Shown: piece by piece, positions 34,630-45,084 of the stretch
How the letters are laid out: every line of letters starts with the position of its first letter
How positions within the stretch are numbered: the stretch's first letter is position 1
Source of the DNA: Merluccius polli
Lineage: Eukaryota > Chordata > Actinopteri > Gadiformes > Merlucciidae
Assembly: GCA_030340625.1 (NCBI GenBank)
Contig: JAOPHQ010001144.1
Coordinates: 272,784-336,783 of the forward strand
Length of the DNA: 64,000 nt
Direction of reading: 5' to 3'
Notes under the pieces: model-generated
The model's database searches: none
The model's input: only the letters and a program-made list of their open reading frames with translations
What the model was told of the DNA's origin: nothing
Program-made: the position numbers and the translations under genes

Positions 34630-35087
34630 GTCGGCGAACAGCTAGGCCACGGCCGACGAGCTAGCGGGGAGTGGAGGCTCCCCCGAGAACGCCGGCCGGT
34701 TAACCAAACAGCGGGGCTGGTGTTGTTGGTGCGGGACGCAGCGGGTCAGTCCGGACACAATCACCACCACAGACACACAAGCGCACTCACCCGGGTCCGG
34801 AGCAAGCGGTAATCAAGGCCGGGAGACGGATAAGTCCAATGTGGTGAGGTAAGCTAGCTGTTAGCTAGCCGGCTAACGTAGCTAATAGTCCGTGCAGCGA
34901 GAGCAGATGAATGGGGCGGAGCGGTGCAAAAGCATGAATGAAGTGGAGACGCACGGAATCGAGAAAACAACAGAAAGACGAGGACACTGGGAACGGAAAA
35001 TAAAACGGAAAATAAAAATAAAATAAACGGTGGACACGGTCCGGGACAGAAGCGGCAGTCAACAGACCAGACGCCGGCGTTGCTCTA

Positions 35088-35112
35088 ACCCGGAAGGAAA
35101 CGCGCATGCGCA
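35088..35112 (-). promoter_or_regulatory. NRF1-like and ETS-like sites at the LINE 5' end
   Basis: Immediately inside the LINE 5' terminus lies the palindrome GCGCATGCGCA (35102-35112), a consensus NRF1 site, next to CCGGAAG (35090-35096), an ETS-type site. Such pairs mark TATA-less CpG promoters and would suit a LINE internal promoter. Confidence 0.5.
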
Positions 35113-35116
35113 CAAG

Positions 35117-36745
35117 GAGTAATTTGGTGTTAGAGGTGGGCAACAGAACAAGGACCTTGTCCCCCGGTGTGAGATCGCGTAATCTAGTCCCTCTGTCGTA
35201 TAGGCGTTTCTGATTCTCCTGGGCTTGGCGCAAATGCTCACGTGACATTACCCCGAGTGAGTGGAGCTTTGCGCGCAAGTCCATGACGTACTGAATTTCG
35301 TTTTTGCTGTCGCTGGACCCCTCCTCCCAGTTTTCTTTAATGAGGTCCAGGACGCCCCTGGGCCTGCGCCCATAGAGCAACTCGAACGGGGAAAACCCTG
35401 TGGAAGCCTGAGGCACTTCCCGCACCGCAAACAACAGAGGGTCTAGCCATTGATGCCAATTTCGAGCATCCTCCTGTACAAACTTCCGGATCATGGACTT
35501 TAACGTCCGGTTAAACCTCTCACACAAGCCGTCTGTGGCTGGGTGATAGACGCTCGTGCGGATGGCCTTGACCTTCAACAACCCGTAAAGTTCCTTAATC
35601 GTGCGTGACATGAAATTGGTGCCCTGGTCAGTGAGAATCTCCTTTGGGATTCCCACCCGCGATATGACGTGAAACGCCTGCGCAACACTCCTCGCGGAGA
35701 TATTGCGCAACGGAATTGCTTCTGGGTATCGGGTTGCGTAGTCGATCAGGACTAACACAAATCGATACCCTTGTGCGGAACGTTCTAATGGCCCGATAAT
35801 GTCCATGCCCACGCGATCGAATGGGACCTCCACCAGGGGAAGGGGCCGCAAGGGCGCCCTGGGGATGGCCGGGGGATTCACCAACTGGCACTCGGGGCAG
35901 GAGGCGCACCAGCTGCGCACTTCCGCCCGAATCCCCGACCAATAGAACCGAGCCATTATCCGGTTCAGTGTTTTGTCGTACCCCAAATGGCCCGCCATTG
36001 GGTTGTAATGCGCCGCCTGGAAAATAATTTCCCGGCGGCTCCTGGGTACCAGCAATTGGGTAACAACCTCCTCACTCTGGGTGTCACGACTCACCCGATA
36101 AAGTCTGTCCCTAATCACCACAAAGTGTGGGTAAGTCAGCACTGCGTCTGGCTGTACCCGAAGACCATCAATAAACATCACTTGGTCGAAGGCGGAGCGT
36201 AGAGTAGCGTCACGAGACTGCTCAAGGGGGAAATCGTCCACCGGTGGGAATGTCGGCGCTCGGACCTCGGGTTGAGAACTTCCCGCCTCCTCCCCCGATC
36301 CCTGACCAGCGTCGGACACCCTCGCATCGGCGCAGAACACAGCGCATGACTTACATGTCCCTATCTGTCGTGTCCGTACCCCCGCACTCTCGCTAACTGC
36401 CCCTGGAAACCCAGCCCAATCTATCCCTAGAATCAGGGGGTACGTGAGGCTCGGACTAACCGCCGCCTTGACCCTATGCGTTTTCCCCCCATAACAAATT
36501 TCGATAGGGACCAAGGGATACGTGTGAACATCCCCGTGTATACACCTCACCAAAACGCTCGACGCCTCGACCAATGCCTCGGACCGCACCAGGCGCTGAT
36601 GGATCATGGTCTGCATACAACCGGAATCCAACAGCGCCTGGTACGTACCCCGTTGTATCCTCACCGGGATACGGTACGCCTCGCCGGGACCGTAGGGAGG
36701 GATCGGGGCACCGGCGACGCGGACCACCTGGCCCACCTCCATCAT
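35117..36745 (-). pseudogene. pol: Gmr1-like protease-integrase of element A
   Basis: Open frame from MMEVGQVVRV at 36745. Protease: catalytic DSG in ALLDSGCMQTMIHQ and the later PLILGIDW. Integrase: HHCC zinc finger (HYNPMAGH...CASCPEC), catalytic Asp in VGMDIIGPL, Asp in LTDQGTNFMS, Glu in GLCERFNRTLK, and the start of GPY/F (PGDKVLVLLP). All catalytic residues are present and the frame is undamaged up to the LINE junction. Past 35117 the frame reads into LINE sequence for 84 codons. Confidence 0.9.
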
Positions 36746-36796
36746 CGGGCAGTCCCTCCGAAGGTGTCCCGGCCGTCCGCACCGCCAACACCCCTC

Positions 36797-37445
36797 TAGT
36801 GATGGGTCGTTCGCGAACGAACTAGTTCGAACGAACGACTCTTTAAAGTGAACGAACTGACCTCGTTCGCCACCGTCGTTCGCGTCGTTCGTCTCGTTCG
36901 TCTTGTTCGCTGAGTCTCTCTGACGCGCTGATTCGCGGCGCCGCTGATTCGCGAGTCGTGACTCGTTCGCTGACTGATTGACTCGAGGACTGAGACGTCA
37001 CTCACGACTCGTCATCACGAGAGCCAGCCAATGTATGTTGTTTGTCTGTCTGTGACAGTCTAGGACGCTTTCGAATGGTTGACACATTAACAATACCACT
37101 TTCACATTTGAATATTGCCTTTTACATTTACATATCAGTGAAATGGTAAATACATGCTGTCTTTGTATTTTCTGTGTCATGCCAGATTAATAAAATATTT
37201 GAATGTCTCGTCAATCTGTCTCGTTCTTTCATGCTTCCTTCTCACGCACGCAACCCGGCCGGGACCCCCACCTTGGTGGATCTTGGTCTTGAGTGGGGGT
37301 GGCCAATGGCCATCTTCACAATAGTAAATAAAATATGCCCAGAATAAACACAACTGTACATCATTAACTTTAAAACTCATCATTGCTAAATCAAGTCTAT
37401 TATCTTGCTGATATACATCCAATAATCTACTACGCCCCCCCCCCC

Positions 37446-37478
<33 letters not shown>

Positions 37479-38010
37479 CCCGCTGCGTTTGGTTTGTCTA
37501 ACTTTACCTTGAATTGGGGGAACGGGGCATTTTGATCCTGACATGTCATTATGCATACATTAAATAAATCTGTTGAACTCAAATGAAATACATACGTTAA
37601 CATATTCAACCAGACACAATGTTGTATTTGCTATTAACACATTTATTAACGCCATCAAGCACCATTGCACGATTGTGAATCGTGATTTCATGATTAGTTA
37701 GTAAATGAGAAGAACGAGGGAGTCCGAGACCGACTCAGCTGCATTCGTGATTCGTTTGAATGTTGTGTGAACGAGGAGGAGCCGAGTCTGACCGACTCGG
37801 CTGGCATTCGCCGTTCGCGAATGACAGCCCTGAGCCAAGTCGTTCGTGATTCGCGAACGAGGGAGGAGCTAAGTGAACGACTGAACGACTGAACGAGTCA
37901 GTGAATGATTCAGCGCTACCGGAAACACGAACGAACGAACGAACGACTCTTCATGGCGAACTGAACGACGCGAACTAGTTCGCGCAAACGAACGAGGAAA
38001 TCCACCACTA
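36797..38010. mobile_element. hAT-type non-autonomous element (TAGTGATGG family), TSD CACCCCTC
   Basis: Ends TAGTGATGGGTCGTTCGCG and GGAAATCCACCACTA; perfect 8-bp TSDs CACCCCTC at 36789-36796 and 38011-38018. Both subterminal regions are packed with TTCGTT/AACGAA and TTCGCGAA motifs, likely transposase sites. The core holds poly-C, (AC)n and a block shared, in reverse orientation, with the element at 42492-43526. It splits element A gag at the zinc knuckle. Confidence 0.93.
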
Positions 38011-38875
38011 CACCCCTCCCTTGCCGTCTGAGCGCCTGTCTGCGGGATGGGGGGGGAAGGTGATTCCTGTGCCTGCTCTGGACTGGGCCCCCCCCCCCAC
38101 CTCGCTCTTGGTAGCGGGGTGGGTTTGTACCCCCGCAGGGCCGCCGCCCCGGTCCGCGGGCTCGGGGTTGGGGCTGGTGGTCGTCTGTCCGTCGAGGGGG
38201 GAATCAGGTGGCCCTCCGCGATCTTGACGGCCGCCGAGAGGCTCTCGGGCCGGTGGTACCGGACCCAGGTGGACGTTCTGGCTGGAAGCCCCTCGACGAA
38301 CCTCTCGAGGGCCACCTGCTCGACGATTCCCTCGGGGTTGTTCCTCTCCGGGGCCAGCCACCTCCTCGCCTGGTCCCGCAGCTGCTGGCGTAGGTGAAGG
38401 GGCGATCGCCTTCCACAAACGTGAGGGCCCGGAACCGGCGGCGATGTTCCTCCGGGTTCAGGCCTAGCCGGTCCCGGATGGCTCTGTCGACCGCCTCGTA
38501 GTCCTGCTGGGCCCCTGCCGGCAGACTGTGGGCCGCGAGCTGGGCCTCACCCGTCAGGAGCGGCAGGAGGCGATGAGCCCACTCTTGGCGTGGCCACCCG
38601 GAGACCTCGGCCACCCCCCGGAACGTCTCCAGGAAGGCCTCCGCGTCGTCGGTCTCCCCCATCTTGGGGACGTGGATGTGGCCCACCGCCCCTGCCGCTC
38701 TGGGTTCCCGACCACGGTCGCCGGAGGCGAGGAGCTCCTGGAGGACCGCTCGATCGGCGGTCAAAGACTGGCCCAGCTCCAGGAGCACCTCGTTCTGCGT
38801 CTGCTGGACCTGCGCCTGTCGTTCGGACATCTGCGCGAGGTGTCCGAGTAGCGCTGTCAACGGTGACTGTTCCAA
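38010..38875 (-). pseudogene. gag: Gag of element A, SCAN-like capsid region
   Basis: From ATG 38875: coiled N-terminus (MSERQAQVQQTQNEVL), then HVPKMGETDDAEAFLETF, WAHRLLPLLTGEAQLAA and YEAVDRAIRDRLGLNPEEHR, the capsid segment related to vertebrate SCAN domains. A shift near 38320 moves the frame to MALERFVEGLPARTSTWV, the rest of the domain. The zinc knuckle (CWRCGRPGHLRRDC) lies beyond the hAT insertion at about 36790-36750. Confidence 0.8.
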
Positions 38876-38885
38876 TGCCGCACTT

Positions 38886-38903
38886 GTCCCACGTTGGGCG
38901 CCA
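38886..38903 (-). promoter_or_regulatory. Primer binding site, tRNA-Lys type
   Basis: Minus strand TGGCGCCCAACGTGGGAC, one base after the LTR end; matches the pattern used with tRNA-Lys1,2 primers. Confidence 0.8.
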
Positions 38904-38904
38904 C

Positions 38905-39235
38905 TGTAGCGGGTTCAGGAAGTGGGCGGAGACAGGTTTGGCGTTCTGGTAGCCGGTTCGCTTTATTTGCACCAAAGCGAACAACACATAACTCATATGA
39001 TGAAACGAAATAAATATAATCAGGTCCGCACACACGGTGGCCAGGCTCTCTGCCTTTCGGCCTGTCGTCCTGTTCGCTTGCGCCCGTCGCGCTCGCCTTT
39101 TTCACTGAAAGGCAGAGCAGACACATAAATACACACTTCCTGATTGCGGACACCTGTCGGCAATCAGACCCAATCGTCCCAGCAGACCCGGTGCTCCATA
39201 CTCCCCCTGCAGGCCAGACGCCGCCCCCCTCCACA
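38905..39235 (-). repeat. 5' LTR of element A
   Basis: 331 bp, TGTGGAGG...CCCGCTACA on the minus strand. It carries AATAAAGC (minus strand, about 38960) as poly(A) signal. Not alignable by eye with the LTRs of element B, so A is a different subfamily. Confidence 0.75.
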
Positions 39236-39263
39236 ACATTATATTATATCATAATATTAACAC

Positions 39264-39512
39264 ATGGATAGAGACTTGAGGAGAGGAGATATTGATTATT
39301 ACGTTTCCCACCAGGTGACTAAAGTTATAGCCGACCAATTTAGTAAAACACTACAAAATGCGTTAAATAAGAGCTCAGGTAACAGCGGTTATTCGGTCCA
39401 GTACCCTAATGTGGCTACATGGAAGAAAGAGGCTGCTGAGGAGAGATGTAAGAGACGGGACAGGATACGAATAAAGTCCATGCTCACAAAACAGTGTCTG
39501 TGCTGTGTATGA
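39264..39512 (+). CDS. Small open frame, unknown
   Basis: 82 codons starting MDRDLRRGDIDYY, with amphipathic and basic stretches (TWKKEAAEERCKRRDRIR) and ending CLCCV. Codon use looks protein-like, but no family is recognised. It begins 29 bp from the LTR of element A, so it may be the remains of the sequence A inserted into. Could also be chance. Confidence 0.25.
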   Translation: MDRDLRRGDIDYYVSHQVTKVIADQFSKTLQNALNKSSGNSGYSVQYPNVATWKKEAAEERCKRRDRIRIKSMLTKQCLCCV

Positions 39513-39519
39513 GCTGCCA

Positions 39520-40806
39520 ATACCACTTTGATTTACATTTATGGTGATGTACATTTATGGTGATTCAAAATGAGCAGATCAGTCTAATTCCTACCCAGCG
39601 TTTCCTTGAAAGTATAGCAACATGATTGCTTTCTGCCACTGTCAGCACATTGTTTAATGTGTTTTTTCCGTGTACAAAATGGTTAATAAATTACAGAAAA
39701 TGGCTTTGCCAAATGTCTACCTTACACAGCCAAATTATTTATTAATCTTTCCATTTTGGACAATGATATGTTTGAGCTATTTGTGATTTCACAAGTAGCA
39801 CCTATAAGAAAATACAATTGCGATGTTAACAATATGTGATGAAACATAAAATTGTCCATTAACATTTACTGGTATGACGTCTTCAAAAACGTTTTGAAAC
39901 AGGACTCCTACGACATTTTACTCCCAGTATTCTAATCTAACAAAGACACACAGGCATGCTGTTGTTCATGCAGCATAGATACAAACACTCACGTTGTGTA
40001 TGTTGATGTGCACAAAACCACAGGGAATGGGAAAGCAAAGAAAATAACAAGGACAGCAAAACGTTGATGAAGTAACTGGAGCCGTTCATGTATATAAGTG
40101 CATGTACATGTTTGTTTGTTTATTTTTACAATATTATACTAATGGAGTGAAAACAGATGTGATCAGGAAAATGTATTATTACATACAGAATTATTGTTTA
40201 TCACGAATTTCGCAAAACAAAACATAAGAACACAAATTGGTTGTATTCATATGTGTTTGTGTGTGTTGGCTGTGTTTCACGTGATTCATTAAATGTTCAT
40301 GTTCAAACGTGATTCATTAAATGTTCATGTTCAATTTGTTTGCTAAGCAAATTATTTCTTTAGTTGTATTTTATATGTATTTTATATTTGTATTTTAATG
40401 TGTGCATGCATTTGTTAGGAATAGGTCAAACAAGGGGTCTAAATTGGGCATTTGGGATGCATAAATCACTGCAAACATTTTATCACACAACATGAATGTG
40501 CCAACCTATTTCTATTCTCTGTGGACCTTTCTGTCAGGTCTCGGGAACAGGGTGAACCCAAAAGCAGGAAAATACTCAACAACTCTTAACAGGCAACATA
40601 ATTTTACTGGCAGCAGAACACACAAAGAAACTAAGACAGAAACCTGCTATAAATGCTCTAAAATATCCTAAAATGTGTTCGCAAACTACTCACTGAAGTG
40701 AATGTCAATTACTTATGTGGCTAATCAAATAATGTAAACCTTTGACCATATTCTGTGTTGACTGATTAAGGGGCTGATCACACAGAACAGTGTCGCATAT
40801 ATATAT
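39520..40806. other. Non-coding, nothing firm identified
   Basis: AT-rich, no gene. A unit of about 27 bp (CGTGATTCATTAAATGTTCA core) is tandemly doubled at about 40280-40335. CAGGTCTCGGGAACAGG near 40536 looks like the edge of an LTR-element fragment. Confidence 0.4.
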
Positions 40807-41092
40807 TAGTGGTGGGCCGTTATCGGCATTAACGCGCTGCGATAACGCAAGACTCTTATCGTGCGACTCTTATCGCCATTAATCTATTCTCAAAGTTGGG
40901 TTGGGAGCTGGGTCTATACCGGATTTCCACCAAGGAAGGTATGCGCTGCGGAACGGCTGCGTCCTCTGCCCGGCGACCCCCCCCCCGTCGGTCGTAGGTC
41001 TGGGCAGTGGCGCCTTAATGCATGGGCTTACCTGGGCTTCAGCCCGGGGCCTCAGGGGCCTCTTAAAAAATATATATTAAAAAAAAAGATGA
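40807..41092. mobile_element. Composite of truncated hAT-like ends
   Basis: TAGTGGTGGGCCGTTATCGG at 40807 is one end of a hAT-like family. It breaks off near 40945 and is followed by GTCGGTCGTAGGTCTGGG, also seen near 6330 inside the hAT element at 6246-6457, then CAGTGGCGCCTTAATGCATG, which looks like the end of a third family. No matching right ends or TSDs. Confidence 0.4.
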
Positions 41093-42491
41093 GCACTCGG
41101 GCAAGACCCGAGTATGCCCTAGGTCCCCACCTCCCCAACAAAATAGCTGTAACCTGTATCCACGGGGAGACCCGGCAATACCCCACGGCCCGGGTCGAAG
41201 TTCAGACCACTAAGGGGGTGTTCCAGGGGACGGTTGGCCTCGTCCCGGACCTCCCTGTGGAGGTGCTGATAGGGCGTGACGCGGCCCTGTTCCCCACCCT
41301 CTGGCGATCCCTGGCGGTCCGGGACGGAGCCCAAAGGCTGCACCACAGCCGGAAGCCCCGCCGCAGCACCCCTTGTGTGGCTTCCAGGAAGTGGATCCGG
41401 AGGGTTCCACAGAACCCCTCTCAGAAGGCGCAGCCAGTGCCGCTGCCGAGAGGGCAGAAGAGGAGGCACACGTTGCATTCCCTGAGGACAGACCCCCCTC
41501 CCCTGCCGACAAGGACAACGACCTCCTCAAAATGTTCCCCCTGGGCTCTGACGCCCCACCCATGCCGACCAGATTAACGGGACATTTTGGGGCCGATCAA
41601 CTGGAGGACCCCAACCTTGCCAACGCGCTGAGCCAGGTGGCCATGGTGGACGGGACGCCGATTAATGGGGTAAGACCCCTCACACACCCATTCTTCACTA
41701 TCAAAAATCAACTGTTGTACCGGGTAGTAATGGTGGCCGGGGAGCAGGTGGACCAGCTGTTGGTGCCCCGACCCTTTTTCCCCTCTGTCCTCCAGTTAGC
41801 CCACAGTCACCTGCTTGGCGCCCACCTCGGAGTGGAGAAGACCCTCGAGCCGGTGGTTGCCCGCTTCTACTGGCCCGGCGTGAAGAAGGCGGTGGAGGAC
41901 TACTGTCGGCAATGCGCCGACTGCCAAATGGTGGCACCCCGGCCCCACGTAAGAGCCCCGTTAATTCCCCTACCCATTATTACAACCCCGTTCAGCCAGA
42001 TAGTGATGGACTTGGTGCGACCACTACCGAAGAGTAGCAGCGGGTTCCAATACATCCTTGTGGTGCTGGACTATGCCACCCAGTACCCGGAAGCCATACC
42101 CCTCCGCACCATGGCCTCAAAGGGCATCGCTAAGGAGCTGGTGCTTATGTTCACACGTATCGGCATCCCGGAGGAGATCCCCACGGACCAAGGTACCCCT
42201 TTTACGTACAAAATAATGCGGGACATGTGTAAACTCTTGCGCATTAAACTATTACGCACATCGGTGTATCACCCCCAGACCGACGGCCTGGTGGAAAGGT
42301 TTAATCAGACATTAAAGCGCATGTTAAGGAAAGTGATGGAGATTGACGGGAGGAACTGGGATCAGCTTCTCCCATTTCTAATGTTTTCAATTCGTGAAGT
42401 GCCCCAAGCATCTACAGGTTTCTCCCCGTTCGAGTTGCTGTACGGGCGGAGACCCCGAGGACTTCTGGATCTGGCCAAAGAGGGGTGGGAG
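41093..42491 (+). pseudogene. pol: Gmr1-like element C: protease end and integrase
   Basis: 5'-truncated gypsy element. Frame 1 from about 41093 to 41400 gives the end of a protease-like domain (VTCIHGETRQYPTA, VEVLIGRDAALFP). The frame then shifts to the one ending at 42494, with integrase: zinc finger (LAHSHLLGAHLG...CRQCADC), Asp in IVMDLVRPL, Asp in PTDQGTPFT, Glu in GLVERFNQTLKR. The stop is supplied by the inserted hAT element at 42492. No gag, LTR or primer site remains on this side. Confidence 0.85.
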
Positions 42492-43526
42492 TAGTGATGG
42501 ATTTCATGATTCGTTGCGCGAATCAGTTCGCGTCGTTCAGTTCGCCATAAAGAGTCATTCGTTCGTTCGTTCAGTCGTGTTTCCGGTAGCGGTGAATCAT
42601 TCACTGAGTCGTTCAGACTCAGCTCCTCCCTCCGCCCCTCGTTCTCATTCGCGAACGGCGAATGCCAGCCGAGTCTGACCGACTCGGCTCCTCCCTCGTT
42701 CACAACATTCAAACGAATCACGAATGCAGTTAAGTTACCATTCAGAGATCAAGTTACAGTTCAACTCTGACAAACCAACTGGGGGAGGGGGGTTGATGGT
42801 GTTAATAAATGTGTGAATAATAGCAAATACAACATTGTGTCTGTCTGGTTGAATATGTTAACATATGTATTTAATTTGAGTTCAACAGATTTATTTAATG
42901 TATGCATAATGACATGTCAGGATCAAAATGCCCCATTCCCCCAATTCAAGGTAAAGTTAGACAAACCAAACGCAGCGGGATGCGGGGGGGGCGTAGTAGA
43001 TTATTGGATGTTTAATATATCAGCAAGATAATAGACTTGATTTAGCAATGATGAGTTTTAAAGTTAATGATGTACAGTTGTGTTTATTCTGGGCATATTT
43101 TATTTACTATTGTGAAGATGGCCATTGGCCACCCCCACTCAAGACCAAGATCCACCAAGGTGGCGGTCCCGGCCGGGTTGCGTGCGTGAGAAGGAAGCAT
43201 GAAAGAACGAGACAGATTGACGAGACATTCAAATATATTATTAATCTGGCATGACACAGAAAATACAAAGACAGCATGCATTTACCATTTCACTGATATT
43301 TAAATACGATTGGCTGGCTCTCGTGAGTCGTGACGTCTCAGTCCTCGAGTCAATCACAGTCAGGGAATGACTCGCGAATCAGCGTCGCGAATCAGCAGCG
43401 CGTCAGAGACTCGGCGAACGAGACGAACGACGACGAACGAGTTGAATGAGCGGCGAACGAGGTCAGTTCGTTCACTTTAAAGAGTCGTTCGTTCGAACTG
43501 ATTCGTTCGCGAACGAGCCATCACTA
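42492..43526. mobile_element. hAT-type non-autonomous element (TAGTGATGG family), TSD GGTGGGAG
   Basis: Ends TAGTGATGGATTTCATG and GAACGAGCCATCACTA; perfect TSDs GGTGGGAG at 42484-42491 and 43527-43534. Same family as 36797-38010 but in the opposite orientation; the shared core includes the block around 43048-43250. Subterminal TTCGTT/GAACGA motifs are dense. 1,035 bp, no transposase. Confidence 0.94.
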
Positions 43527-44677
43527 GGTGGGAGCAGCAACCCTCTCCCCATAGAACAATGATCAAGCATGTTGAGGGGCTCCGGGAACGGATGGCTGCC
43601 CTCTGGCCCCTCGTGAGGGAACACATGGCCAAGGCCCAGACTGCGCAGGCCCGGGTCTACAACAGGGGAACCCAACCGCGGGAATTCCAGGTGGGTGATA
43701 AGGTGCTGGTTCTAGTCCCCACCGTACAGTGTAAATTCCTGGCCCGGTGGCAGGGGCCATATGAGGTGATCGAACGGGTAGGCAAAGTAAATTACCAAGT
43801 GCGGCGGACAGGCAGACGACAGAGACCAAGATGTATCACATCAATCTCCTCAAGAAGTGGGTGGCCCACGAGGCCCTGCTCTCTCTCTCTCTTCCCCAGG
43901 AACCCCAAGCAAAGGAGTCAGAAGCAGTCCCCATGGGAGAGCAGCTCACCCCTCGCCAAAAACAGGACCCCAACGAGCTGCTCCAGCAACACCGAACGGT
44001 ATTCTCCACCGAGCCGGGTTACACCACCCTCATCGAGCATCCCATCCTCACAACGCCTGGAAAGAAGGTAAAGCTGCGGCCCTATTGCATCCCAGAGGCT
44101 AGAAAGGAGGCCATTAAAGAGGAAGTTTAAAATATGTTAGAAGCTGGGATTATAGAAGAGTCAAGGAGCGAGTGGTGTAGCCCCATCGTTCTCGTGCCCA
44201 AGCCAGACAGAACGGTCCGGTTTTGTAATGACTTCCGCCAATTGAACAGTATCTCCCAATTTGATGCTTATCCCATGCCCCGAGTGGACGAGCTCATTGA
44301 GAGGTTGGGCACAGCCCAATTCATTTCAACCCTTGACCTAACTAAAGGGTACTGGCAGGTGCCCCGAAGCCAGGGAGAAGCCACCTTCCAACGGCTGATG
44401 GAACAGATACTCCGGCCCCACCAAAAGTATGCGCCGGCGTACCTGGACGATATCGTCATCCACGGGGAGGATTGGGGGGTCCACCTGGCCCAGCTGGATG
44501 CGGTACTCCAAGCTCTGCAGGAGGCGGGGCTCACCGCCAACCCCAAAAAGTGTCGCCTCGGCCTTCAAGATGCCAACTACCTGGGATTCACCATCGGGCG
44601 GGGTTGTGTGAAACCCCAGGTAGGGAAGGTCGAGGCGATCCACGGGTGGCCCCGGCCCCAGACCAAACGACAGGTAC
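43527..44677 (+). pseudogene. pol: Element C continued: GPY/F module and damaged RT
   Basis: After the hAT insertion the integrase C-terminus resumes (VGDKVLVLVPTVQ, ARWQGPYEVIERVGKVNY), then RT in another frame: LIEHPILTTPGKKVKLRPY, a stop at about 44128-44130, MLEAGIIEESRSEWCSPIVLV, LDLTKGYWQVP, YLDD in APAYLDDIVIHG, GLTANPKKC. About 27 codons of the palm between WQVP and TFQRLM are deleted. It ends at RPQTKRQVRV, where element B is inserted. Confidence 0.88.
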
Positions 44678-44682
44678 GAGTG

Positions 44683-45057
44683 TGTGGGGGGGGGCGTGGT
44701 GCATCAGCCGCAAGGGGGAACTGTGGAGAGGGCTCGGGAGAGCCGCGCCAGGTGAGAGTGATTGGCACACCTGGGTTCCATTGCGCTAATCACTCTCTCC
44801 CTTTATAAACACAGTAGCGTGCTGGACCCAGGGACCTGGACCCGAGCACACGGGTCGACGGCGGAGCCAGAGCTGGGCCCGCGGCGACGCCGGTGTGCGC
44901 ATCATTGTATATTGGAACGATACCGGTGTGCGCATCATTGTATATTGGAACGATACCGGTGTGCGCATCATTGTATATTGGACCAATAAAGCATATCAGA
45001 CTAAACTGGCTGTGAGAATTCCCTGGTGGTGAACCCCGTGGCATCTACAACGCCACA
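44683..45057 (+). repeat. 5' LTR of element B
   Basis: 375 bp, TGTGGGG...CGCCACA. TATAAA at 44804-44809. Three 33-bp units at 44890-44922, 44923-44955 and 44956-44988 (CCGGTGTGCGCATCATTG core). The last unit ends CCAATA instead of CGATA, and with the next bases this makes the poly(A) signal AATAAA at 44985-44990. Confidence 0.93.
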
Positions 45058-45059
45058 AC

Positions 45060-45077
45060 TGGCACCCAACGTGGAGC
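45060..45077 (+). promoter_or_regulatory. Primer binding site of element B
   Basis: TGGCACCCAACGTGGAGC, two bases after the LTR; tRNA-Lys type with two changes relative to the site in element A. Confidence 0.75.
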
Positions 45078-45084
45078 TACTAGG

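Larger units (their letters stand above)
31741..35116 (-). mobile_element. L2-type LINE with 5' end, internally deleted
   Basis: Minus-strand LINE from the 5' UTR (35116) to an (ATT)n tail (31741-31785). The ORF begins at ATG 34629 and enters an endonuclease start (ALLNCRSLSKKSP, DILLLCET), then decays into several frames. RT parts seen include NKLLQPPGI, YEPLQSGFHPLHSTETALVK, an intact YADD in HCYADDTQIY near 32780, and the C-terminus RAFSRTAPRLWNSLP (32135-31926). The block between NKLLQPPGI and VAAQLHTHL is deleted relative to the copy at 61.3 kb. Its 5' end abuts gypsy element A after AAATTACTC. No gypsy sequence is seen beyond the 3' tail, so a simple insertion is not shown. Confidence 0.8.
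35117..39235 (-). mobile_element. Gmr1-like Ty3/gypsy element A, 3' part lost
   Basis: Minus-strand LTR retrotransposon: 5' LTR 39235-38905, primer binding site 38903-38886, gag from 38875, zinc knuckle near 36785-36740, then protease and directly integrase, with no RT between them. This PR-IN order defines Gmr1-like elements. A hAT element (36797-38010) splits gag. The element is cut at 35117 by the LINE 5' end inside the GPY/F module, so RT, RNase H and the 3' LTR are gone. Confidence 0.88.

Noticed and set aside
31741..35117. LINE at 31.7-35.1 kb as a simple insertion into gypsy A
   Set aside because: No gypsy A sequence or matching target duplication is visible beyond the LINE 3' tail, so a deletion or another rearrangement must be involved.
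36474..36825. Other-frame ORFs opposite element A protease
   Set aside because: Arg/Pro-rich shadows of the intact protease-integrase frame on the minus strand.
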